From Methylobacterium platani (GTDB lineage: Bacteria > Pseudomonadota > Alphaproteobacteria > Rhizobiales > Beijerinckiaceae): a stretch of 48,247 bases of DNA. A program made the position numbers and the translations under genes. Each line of letters starts with the position of its first letter. Position 1 is the stretch's first letter. The stretch lies in NCBI RefSeq assembly GCF_001653715.1, contig NZ_LWHQ01000006.1:226254-274500 (forward strand), given 5' to 3'. The notes under the pieces were generated by a model. The model was given only the letters and a program-made list of their open reading frames with translations, did not search any database and had not been told where the DNA came from. Of this stretch, positions 34,200 to 41,116 are shown piece by piece.

Positions 34200-35486
34200 T
34201 CACCGCACCACCGCCCGCTCCCGCAACCCCCGGATCGCCTCGCCGGAGAACCCGGCCCGCCCCAGCACCGCGTCGGTATCCTGCCCGAGATCCGGCGCCG
34301 CCTTGACCGGATGGGCCGCACCCGCGACCCGGACCGGCGAGGCGATGCCGCGGATCGCGCCGTGGCGGGGATGGGCGAAATCGAGGACCCGCTCCTGCTC
34401 GTGGACGAAGCCGTTCTCGAGGGCCTCGCGCACGTCGTGGACCGGCGCCACCGGCACCGCGCCGCCGAGGATGTCCATCCACTCGGCGGTGGTGCGGACC
34501 GAGAGCGCGGCGTCGATCGCCGCGTTGACCCGCGGCCGGTTGGCGAGCCGCGCCTGGAAGGTCGCGAAGTCGGGATCCTCCAGCCATTCCGGATGGCCGA
34601 CGCGCTCGGCCAGGATCCGGAAGAACTTCTCCTTCTGGCACATGATGAAGATCCAGCCGTCCCCGGTGCGGTAGAGCTGGCTCGGGGTGAGCGAGGGGTG
34701 GCTGGAACGGGGCTCGCGGGTCGTGACGACGCCCTTGTTGAGGTACCACGACCCCACGTAGCAGAGGTTGTGCAGCGCGACGTCGAACAGGCTGACGTCG
34801 TAGTCGCGCCCGCGCCCGGTGCGGCGCGCTTCCACGACACCGGCGAGCAGCGCCATGGCGGCGGTGGTGCCGGTCATCAGGTCGATGATCGACAGGCCCA
34901 TCCGGGCCGGCGGGCCGTCCGGCTCGCCGGTGACCGAGAGGTAGCCGGCCTCGGCCTGCATCAGGTAGTCGTAGCCGGGCCAGGCCGCCCGCGAGCCGGT
35001 GCGGCCGTAGGCCGAGAGGTGGACGCAGACCAGCGCCGGGTTGACCGCGCCGAGGCTGGCGAAGTCGAGGCCGAGTTTGGCCGGCAGGTCGCCACGCAGG
35101 TTGTTGAACACCGCATCCGCCCCCGCCGCCAGGGCGCGCAGGACCTCCCGGCCCTCCGGCGCCTTGAGGTCGAGGGCGAGCGAGCGCTTGTTGCGGTTGA
35201 ACGCCTCGTAGAAGTGGCTGTCGCCCGGCTCCAGGAAATGGGGACCGACATGGCGGCCGATATCGCCGCCATCCTGCAGGTTCTCGATCTTGACGATCTC
35301 GGCGCCGAGATCGGCGAGGTGCTGGGTGCCGAACGGCCCGGCACCGTACTGCTCGACCGACAGCACCTTGAGGCCGGCGAGCGGCAGGGCGGGCGAGGGA
35401 CCGGAGGCGGGTCCCGCCTCGGCGGCGTGGTCGGGCTGGAGAGCCTGCGCCGCCCCGACCGCGAGATCGTCGTGCAGGGCGTCCAT
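34200..35486 (-). CDS. CaiB/BaiF family III CoA-transferase (paralogue B)
   Basis: A 428-residue CoA-transferase with an Ala-rich N-terminal extension of about 35 residues before LKVLSVEQYGAGPFGTQHLADLGAEIVKIE. The nucleophilic Asp202 is in MGLSIIDLMTGTTAAMALLAG. It is the nearest relative in the window of the transferase at 25135. ATG 35486 overlaps the acyl-CoA dehydrogenase stop by one base (TGATG); the frame continues upstream only as a shadow. It ends the operon MaoC-MFS-acyl-CoA dehydrogenase-CoA-transferase. Likely role: making the CoA ester that the dehydrogenase oxidises. Confidence 0.9.
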   Translation of the reverse strand: MDALHDDLAVGAAQALQPDHAAEAGPASGPSPALPLAGLKVLSVEQYGAGPFGTQHLADLGAEIVKIENLQDGGDIGRHVGPHFLEPGDSHFYEAFNRNKRSLALDLKAPEGREVLRALAAGADAVFNNLRGDLPAKLGLDFASLGAVNPALVCVHLSAYGRTGSRAAWPGYDYLMQAEAGYLSVTGEPDGPPARMGLSIIDLMTGTTAAMALLAGVVEARRTGRGRDYDVSLFDVALHNLCYVGSWYLNKGVVTTREPRSSHPSLTPSQLYRTGDGWIFIMCQKEKFFRILAERVGHPEWLEDPDFATFQARLANRPRVNAAIDAALSVRTTAEWMDILGGAVPVAPVHDVREALENGFVHEQERVLDFAHPRHGAIRGIASPVRVAGAAHPVKAAPDLGQDTDAVLGRAGFSGEAIRGLRERAVVR

Positions 35487-36652
35487 CAGACCGGGTTCCT
35501 CTCGACGAGCTGCTTGGCGATGATGATGCGCTGCATCTCGTTGGTGCCCTCGCCGATGACGAGGAGGGGGGCGTCGCGGTAGAGCCGCTCGACGTCGTAT
35601 TCCTTCGAGTAGCCGTAGGCGCCGTGGATGCGCATCGCCTCGGTGGCGTTCTCGACCGCGGCCTCGGTGGCGAAGTACTTCGCCATGCCGGCCTCCATGT
35701 CGCAGCGCTCGCCCCGGTCGAAGGCCTCGGCGGCGCGGTAGGTCAGGAGCCGGGCGGCCTCGACCCGGGTCGCCATCTCGCCGAGCTTGAGCTGGATCGC
35801 CTGGTGCTCGCAGATCGGCTTGCCGAAGGTCTTGCGCACCTGCGAATACGCCACCGCCTCCTTGAGCGCCGCCTGGGCGACGCCGACGCCGCGGGCCGCG
35901 ACGTTGATGCGGCCGAGCTCGAGCCCGCCGAGGATCTGCTGCAGGCCCCGCCCCTCGGCGCCGCCGACCACCCGGTCGACGGGCACGCGGTAATCCTGGA
36001 ACGAGATCTCGCAGGTATCGATGCCCTTGTAGCCGAGCTTCGGCAGCTTGCGGCTGACCTCGAAGCCCGGGCCCTTCTCGGCGATGAGGAGGCTCATGCC
36101 CTTGTGGCGCGGGTTCGCCGCCGGGTCGGTCTTCACCAGAAGGGCGAAGGTATTGCCGTAATAGCTGTTGGTGATCCAGGTCTTGGTGCCGTTGACGACG
36201 TAGTCGTCGCCGTCGCGCCGGGCGGTGGTGCGGATCGCCTGGAGGTCGGTGCCGCAATCGGGCTCGGTGAGCGCGATGCCGCCGCGCAGCTCGCCGGTGG
36301 CGAAGCGGGGAAGATAGGCTTCCTTCTGCTCCTGCGTCCCGTAGCGCTGCACCGCCATCGCCATGATCAGGTGCGAATTGACGATGCCGCTGATCGACAT
36401 CCACACCGCCGACATCCGCTCGATGATCTTCGCGTAGGTCGCGGTCGAGAGGCCCAAGCCCCCGTATTCGGGCTCGATCAGGCAGCCGAACAGGCCGAGC
36501 TCCTTCATCGCCTCGACCATGGCGGCCGGGTACTCGTCCCGGGCCTCGAGGTCGTGGACGTAGGGCTTCACCTCGGTGGCGAGGAAGCGGTCGACGGAGT
36601 CGAGGATCAGGGCGTCCTCGTCGAGGTGGTCGGCAGGCGTCTTCATGTCCAT
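35486..36652 (-). CDS. Acyl-CoA dehydrogenase
   Basis: A 388-residue FAD acyl-CoA dehydrogenase of normal length, transferring electrons to ETF. Domains run N-terminal helical, beta middle (IALTEPDCGTDLQAIRTTA; FAD contact WITNSYYGN) and C-terminal helical. The catalytic base position holds Glu368 in VIGEGTNEMQ. It lacks the about 150-residue extension of the ethylmalonyl-pathway methylsuccinyl-CoA dehydrogenase. Between a dicarboxylate-type CoA-transferase and an MFS carrier, it probably forms an unsaturated dicarboxylyl-CoA such as mesaconyl-, itaconyl- or glutaconyl-CoA. The substrate choice is inference. It is 24 bp after the MFS gene. Confidence 0.9.
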   Translation of the reverse strand: MDMKTPADHLDEDALILDSVDRFLATEVKPYVHDLEARDEYPAAMVEAMKELGLFGCLIEPEYGGLGLSTATYAKIIERMSAVWMSISGIVNSHLIMAMAVQRYGTQEQKEAYLPRFATGELRGGIALTEPDCGTDLQAIRTTARRDGDDYVVNGTKTWITNSYYGNTFALLVKTDPAANPRHKGMSLLIAEKGPGFEVSRKLPKLGYKGIDTCEISFQDYRVPVDRVVGGAEGRGLQQILGGLELGRINVAARGVGVAQAALKEAVAYSQVRKTFGKPICEHQAIQLKLGEMATRVEAARLLTYRAAEAFDRGERCDMEAGMAKYFATEAAVENATEAMRIHGAYGYSKEYDVERLYRDAPLLVIGEGTNEMQRIIIAKQLVERNPV

Positions 36653-36676
36653 GACGGCAATCCTTCTCGGACGAAT

Positions 36677-38077
36677 TCAGGCGGGGCGGCGCAGGCCGGC
36701 GGGGGCCGGCGCGGGAGCGGGCTCGGCATCGGCCTCGTCGAGGGAGAGGCCGCCGGTCTCGACCCGCAGCAGCAGGATCGCCGCGCAGAGCAGCACCAGC
36801 ATGCAGGCGACCATGCCGAGCACGCCCGGCAAGCCGAAGCGGTCGAACAGGGCGACAACCAGGAACGGCGTCGCGATCGAGGTGGCGCGCCCGCACATGC
36901 CGGCGAATCCGGTGCCGCGCAGGCGCAAATGGGTCGGGAACAGCTCCGGGATGTAGGCGTAGAGCCCGAGCGTCACGAGCGTGTAGATGCTGGTGACGAG
37001 GGTGAATCCCACCACCGTGATCGCGACCGGCTCGCGCAGGGTGGCGTAGACCGAGCCGAGCGCCATGATGGCGAGGCAGGTGCCGACGAGCGAGCGCTGG
37101 CGCGAGACCCGGTCGCCCAGGCCCATGCCGACGAGGGCGCCGGCGACGCTGCCGAGCGACATCAGGGTGGTGAAGCCGAGCGAGCGCACCACGCTCATCC
37201 CCTGCCCGACCAGGAAGGTCGGCAGCCAGGCGACGAAGCCGTAGACCGCGACGTTGACCGCCATGCAGGTCAAGGCCGCCGCCACGCTGCGCCCGGCCAT
37301 GCCGGGGCGGAACAGGGCGGTGAACGGCACCGCGGGCGCCTCCAGGCTGCGCACGGTCGCCACGGGCGGCAGGGTGCGGCCGGCGCCGACCTCCGCCTCG
37401 ATCGCCCGGAGCGTGCTCTCCGCCTCCTCGCGCCGCCCGACCGCCTCGAGCCAGCGGGGCGATTCCGGCATCTGCTTGCGCATCACCCAGATCGCCAGGG
37501 CGCCCAGGCCCGCGATCGCGAACATCGCCCGCCAGCCGAGGTTCGGGATGACGAGGTAGCCGATGCTGGTCGCGAGGAAGAGCCCGGAATTGGTGAGGAT
37601 GCCGAGGATCGCGATCCAGCGGCCGCGATAGGCAGGCGGCACGAACTCGCAGAGCGTGCCGGCCGCCACCACCAGCTCGGCCCCGAGCCCGATGCCCATG
37701 ACGAAGCGGCAGAGCGTCAGGATCTCGATGGTCGGGGCAAAGCACGCCGCGATCGAGGCGAGCCCGAACAGGCCGAGATTGAACTGGTAGGAGACCCGCC
37801 GTCCGTAGCGGTCGCCGACATAGCCGGCGAGGCCGGCGCCGCCGAGCATGCCCGCGAAGGTGACCGCCACGAAGGTGGCGTTCTGGGCCGGCGTCGAGAA
37901 CCCCTCCTGCAGCATCGCCGCGATCACGCCGCCGGCGAGGTAGATGTCGAAGGCGTCGAGCGCCGCGCCCGCGCCGATCAGCCCGAGGATGCGCCAGTGG
38001 AACCGGGCGATCGGGAGCCGGTCGAGGCGGGCTCCCGCGTTCACGATCGGTGCCTGGACGATGGATGGCTGTGCCAT
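36677..38077 (-). CDS. MFS transporter, dicarboxylate/aromatic-acid type (paralogue 3)
   Basis: A 466-residue, 12-helix symporter. After a short extension (MAQPSIVQAPI) it has VNAGARLDRLPIARFHWRIL, the leader of the carriers at 12143 and 28447. GDRYGRRVSYQFN, GIGLGAELVVAAGTLCEFVPP and the central PESPRWLEAVGRREEAE agree closely with paralogue 2. It lies 70 bp after the MaoC gene and 24 bp before the acyl-CoA dehydrogenase gene. Expected to import the acid degraded by this operon. Confidence 0.9.
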   Translation of the reverse strand: MAQPSIVQAPIVNAGARLDRLPIARFHWRILGLIGAGAALDAFDIYLAGGVIAAMLQEGFSTPAQNATFVAVTFAGMLGGAGLAGYVGDRYGRRVSYQFNLGLFGLASIAACFAPTIEILTLCRFVMGIGLGAELVVAAGTLCEFVPPAYRGRWIAILGILTNSGLFLATSIGYLVIPNLGWRAMFAIAGLGALAIWVMRKQMPESPRWLEAVGRREEAESTLRAIEAEVGAGRTLPPVATVRSLEAPAVPFTALFRPGMAGRSVAAALTCMAVNVAVYGFVAWLPTFLVGQGMSVVRSLGFTTLMSLGSVAGALVGMGLGDRVSRQRSLVGTCLAIMALGSVYATLREPVAITVVGFTLVTSIYTLVTLGLYAYIPELFPTHLRLRGTGFAGMCGRATSIATPFLVVALFDRFGLPGVLGMVACMLVLLCAAILLLRVETGGLSLDEADAEPAPAPAPAGLRRPA

Positions 38078-38147
38078 GGAACCGCGTCCTCCCTGGAACG
38101 CCCGGCCGTTCTCGGCTCGGGTCCGATGCGGATCTCGGGTACGGGTC

Positions 38148-38642
38148 TCAGGCCTCGCCGACGCCGTGGCCGCGCTTGGGCACCAGCGCGCTGCGGACGA
38201 AGTCCATCACCGGCGTGCCGTCCTGCTTGAACGCCCGGGTCTTGACCGTGACGATCCCCTGCGTCGGCCGGGAGCGCGACTCGCGGGTCTCCAGCACCTC
38301 GGATTCGGCGTAGAGCGTGTCGCCGGGGAAGACCGGCCCGGTGAGGTTGATCTCGCGCCAGCCGAGATTGGCGATCGCCTTGCCGCTGACGTCGGCCACC
38401 GTCATCCCGAGCACGATGGCGAGGCTGAGCCCGCTATTCACCAGCGGCTTCCCGAACTCGCTCTTCTCGGCGAAGGCCCGGTCGCAATGCATCGGGTGGA
38501 AGTTCATCGTCATCAGGGAGAAGTTGATGTTGTCGCTCTCCGTGATCGTGCGCCCGGGGCGGTGCTCGTAGACGTCGCCGATGGCGAACTCTTCCAGGTA
38601 GCGGCCGAACGGGGTGACGTGGCGGGTGCCGCCTTCGCGCAT
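38148..38642 (-). CDS. MaoC-like hotdog hydratase (dicarboxylyl-CoA type)
   Basis: A 164-residue single-hotdog hydratase. The usual active-site pattern (G-D-x-N-P-x-H) appears as TMNFHPMHCD, keeping His but replacing the catalytic Asp by Asn. FGKPLVNSGLSLAIVLGMTVADVSG and NLGWREINLTGPVFPGDTLYAESEV recall, from memory, the hydratases associated with mesaconyl- and itaconyl-CoA metabolism and CitE-like lyases in actinobacteria. ATG 38642 follows GGGAGG; a longer frame upstream runs into the operator and is unlikely. First gene of the operon, with a GntR-type dyad about 15 bp before the ATG. It probably hydrates the enoyl-CoA made by the acyl-CoA dehydrogenase. Confidence 0.85.
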   Translation of the reverse strand: MREGGTRHVTPFGRYLEEFAIGDVYEHRPGRTITESDNINFSLMTMNFHPMHCDRAFAEKSEFGKPLVNSGLSLAIVLGMTVADVSGKAIANLGWREINLTGPVFPGDTLYAESEVLETRESRSRPTQGIVTVKTRAFKQDGTPVMDFVRSALVPKRGHGVGEA

Positions 38643-38656
38643 CGGATCCTCCCTTA

Positions 38657-38670
38657 TTTGTACGGACAAA
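38657..38670. promoter_or_regulatory. GntR-type operator before MaoC operon
   Basis: TTTGT-ACGG-ACAAA is a perfect dyad with 5-bp arms. It shares TTTGTACGGACA with the site at 25099 and the TGT-N2-GGACA frame with sites at 15818 and 17033. It overlaps the leader just upstream of the GGGAGG site of the MaoC gene. Confidence 0.65.
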
Positions 38671-39018
38671 CTCACAAAATGAGCGACCGGTGTCAAGGGC
38701 GGGATGCGGGCGCGGGGTTTTTCGCGTGGCGCATGGCGCGACGCCCGGCGCATCACGGGTTGCAGTCCGTACAGGGAAGTTGATCGAGCAGATTTTCCAG
38801 AGAAAATTCGAGACAGCCGGACCTATCTCAGCCATCGGTCTCATCCAGGGAGGCTATTTTCGCAGGATCGTCTGTCAGGAAGCTGGAAGCAGCGGGACAT
38901 ATCCTGGACGCGACCTCATCCTGTGGTGTCGGTCGATTGTCAATCGACCGACACCACAGGATGAGGTGGGAGCGCAGCATATCCCTGATCGTCAAGATCC
39001 TGACGACAGGCAAACCCC
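38671..39018. other. 348-bp intergene with perfect palindrome
   Basis: No gene is supported. Both strands have short open frames through 38840-39010 that read RS-LILWCRSI-NRPTPQDEV in each direction, which is only the consequence of the palindrome at 38913-38967. The AT-rich stretch at 38780-38800 (ATTTTCCAGAGAAAATT) is a small additional dyad. Confidence 0.5.
38913..38967. repeat. Perfect 27-bp-arm palindrome
   Basis: Arms at 38913-38939 and 38941-38967 are exact reverse complements separated by a single T. The left arm starts ACCTCATCCTGTGGTGTC and ends GGTCGATTG. Sequences outside the arms (CATATCCTGGACGCG and the inverse CGCAGCATATCC) are also partly complementary, extending the imperfect palindrome to about 38898-38984. 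It lies between the 3' end of the M20 gene and the start of the MaoC operon. Confidence 0.8.
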
Positions 39019-40203
39019 TCAGACAGGCTCCGATGTGAGGGGATGGGATGGACGAGCCGATGTCGTCCGGGCCGCCGCGACGGCCTCCTCGCCTCCGACC
39101 CGCACCAGCAGGTTCGCCATCACGGCGATCCGCGGCCCCAGGCTCGCGAGGTCCAGGTGCTCGTCATGGGCGTGGAGCCCGGCGCCGCGGGGGCCGAGCC
39201 CGTCGAGGGTCGGCACACCGAGCGCCCCGGTGAAGTTGCCGTCCGAGCCGCCGCCCGACACCTCCGGCGAGACCGCGACCCCGAGCAGCGCCGCCGCCGC
39301 CTGCGCGGCGTCGTAGAGCGCCCGGTCCCCCGCCCCGGTGCGCCAGAGCGGGCGCTCGCTCGCGAGCTCCGCCGTCAGCCGCTCGTCGGCCTCCGCGGCG
39401 ACGATTCCCTGGATCTCGGCGCGCCGCGCCGCGTCGGCGGCGACGCACAGCATCTCGGCCGCGGCGCGCTCGGGCACGCAATTGACCCAGCGCCCGCCGC
39501 CGATCACTCCGACGCTGAGGCTCGCCCCCGTCACGCTGCGGCTCTCGAGCGCCACGATCGCGCGGGCGAGCCGGTGGATCGCCGACACCCCCTGCCCCGG
39601 ATCGCGGCCGGCATGGGCGGGCCGGCCGCTCGCCGACAGGGCGTAGCGCAGGATCGCGTGGCGGCCGACGACGAGGCCGCCGTTGTCGCGGGCGGGCTCG
39701 GGCACGAGCACGCAGGCCGCACCTCGCGCCCGCGCCTCGATCAGCCCGCGGGAGCGGGGCGAGCCGATCTCCTCGTCCGAGGTGATCAGGATCTCGACCG
39801 GCCGGGCGAGATCGGGACCGGCCCGGCGCAACGCCTCGAGCGCCAGCACGATCCCGCCCTTCATGTCGAGGATGCCGGGCCCGAAGGCGCGGCTCCCCTC
39901 GATCCGCCACGGGTTGGTCCCGAGTTCGCCGACCGGATGCACGGTGTCGAGATGGCCGAGGACCAGGATCGGCGGCCCGGTCAGCGCCCCGCCCCGGTCG
40001 TAGCTCGCCCGGACGGCGCCGGCCGCCGCGAGGGCGGGATCGGCGGGCGCGACCGCGAGGCCGTCGGCCGCCAGTTCCTCGCGCATCAGGGCGAGGCCGG
40101 CGGCGAGCGCGCCGGGATCGTAGCTCGGCGTCTCGCACGCGACGAGGCGGTGCAGGCGGTCGAGGGCGGGCCGAAGCTCCGCCGGGCCGGGCGCGGGAAT
40201 CAT
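39019..40203 (-). CDS. M20-family metallo-amidohydrolase/carboxypeptidase (CPG2-like)
   Basis: A 394-residue di-zinc hydrolase of the ArgE/DapE/CPG2 family. Metal and catalytic sites are visible: LGHLDTVHP (His, catalytic Asp), GILDMKGG (bridging Asp), TSDEEIGS (catalytic Glu-Glu), VPEPARDNGG and a C-terminal LHAHDEHLDL (metal His). The dimerisation lid with SASGRPAHAG sits mid-protein. ATG 40203 is one base after the stop of the upstream hydrolase gene. It likely hydrolyses an N-acyl amino acid, N-carbamoyl acid or half-amide, probably the product of the enzyme encoded before it. Confidence 0.87.
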   Translation of the reverse strand: MIPAPGPAELRPALDRLHRLVACETPSYDPGALAAGLALMREELAADGLAVAPADPALAAAGAVRASYDRGGALTGPPILVLGHLDTVHPVGELGTNPWRIEGSRAFGPGILDMKGGIVLALEALRRAGPDLARPVEILITSDEEIGSPRSRGLIEARARGAACVLVPEPARDNGGLVVGRHAILRYALSASGRPAHAGRDPGQGVSAIHRLARAIVALESRSVTGASLSVGVIGGGRWVNCVPERAAAEMLCVAADAARRAEIQGIVAAEADERLTAELASERPLWRTGAGDRALYDAAQAAAALLGVAVSPEVSGGGSDGNFTGALGVPTLDGLGPRGAGLHAHDEHLDLASLGPRIAVMANLLVRVGGEEAVAAARTTSARPSHPLTSEPV

Positions 40204-40204
40204 C

Positions 40205-41098
40205 TCACAGCGCCGTCGCCGCGTGGGCGGCGATGTCGGCATGCGTGGCGAACCACACGTCGCCCTTCGCCTTGGCGGCGCGGATCAGCTCCTCGACGAT
40301 CCACAGCCGCGAGCGGTAGCCGATGATGTGCGGGTGCATGGTGAGCTGGAACAGGCCGCCCTCGCGGTAGGCGCCCTCGAACTCGCGCATGAAGATCGCG
40401 AGCACGTCCTCGGGCCCGATATGCGGCCGCAACCCCTCGAACCGGCTCATCATGAAGTACGGCGCGTCGTCCCGGATCCACTCGACCGGGATCTCGACCA
40501 CGCCGGTCCGCTCGCCGTCCTCCATCAGCTCGTAGCAGCTGTCGTCGGCCATCAGCGACGAATCGTACCGCAGCCCCATCTCGCGGATGATCGCCAGCGT
40601 CGCGTCCGAATAGTCCCAGGACGGGGTGCGCAGGCCGACCGGGCGCGTCCCCGTGATCCGCTCCAGGGCGTCGGCGCTGCGCAGCATCAGGTCGCGCTCG
40701 GCCTCCCGCGGCAGCACCGAGTTCAGCTCGTGGATCCAGCCGTGGATGCCGATCTCGTGGCCGGCCGCCACCACGGCGCGCTGCTCGTCGGGGTAGAGCA
40801 TCGCCACCACGGCCGGCACGTAGAAGCTCGCCGGGACGTCGTGCTCGGCGAGCAGCCTGAGGATGCGCGGCATCCCCTGGCGGTTGCCGTACTGGCCCCA
40901 GGACAGCCGCCCGAGGGACTTGCCGCCGTCGCGCAGCTCGTTGGTCTCGTGGTCGACGTCGAAGGACAGGGCGACCGCGCAGCGCTTGGCCCCGGGCCAG
41001 GCCGGCGCCAGGGTGCGGCCGGCCCGGACCTTGTCGACGCGCCGGCGCCAGTGGCTCTCGGGCCATTGCCACGGCTTGAGATCGGAGAGGTCGGTCAT
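40205..41098 (-). CDS. Polysaccharide-deacetylase-fold hydrolase (PuuE/cyclic-imidase-like)
   Basis: A 297-residue NodB-homology hydrolase without a signal peptide, so it is cytoplasmic and not a cell-wall deacetylase. The metal site has SFDVDHE (Asp-Asp) and GHEIGIHGWIHE (His...His); LRTPSWDYSDATL and MHPHIIGYRSRL are further family motifs. Cytoplasmic members of this length include PuuE-type allantoinase and bacterial cyclic imidase (about 293 residues). Followed by an M20 hydrolase and preceded (18 bp) by an MHS symporter, it fits opening of a cyclic imide or ureide, with the M20 enzyme handling the half-amide. Confidence 0.85.
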   Translation of the reverse strand: MTDLSDLKPWQWPESHWRRRVDKVRAGRTLAPAWPGAKRCAVALSFDVDHETNELRDGGKSLGRLSWGQYGNRQGMPRILRLLAEHDVPASFYVPAVVAMLYPDEQRAVVAAGHEIGIHGWIHELNSVLPREAERDLMLRSADALERITGTRPVGLRTPSWDYSDATLAIIREMGLRYDSSLMADDSCYELMEDGERTGVVEIPVEWIRDDAPYFMMSRFEGLRPHIGPEDVLAIFMREFEGAYREGGLFQLTMHPHIIGYRSRLWIVEELIRAAKAKGDVWFATHADIAAHAATAL

Positions 41099-41116
41099 GA
41101 TCGGCGCTCCTTCGCG

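Noticed and set aside
34200..37745. 1181-residue fusion of a CoA-transferase with a long N-terminal region
   Set aside because: Only the last 428 codons look like a protein. The upstream part is the shadow of the acyl-CoA dehydrogenase and MFS genes, and a TGATG junction at 35486 gives the natural start.
38828..39013. 61-residue minus-strand open frame
   Set aside because: Its centre is the perfect palindrome, which makes the same peptide appear on both strands. No ribosome site.
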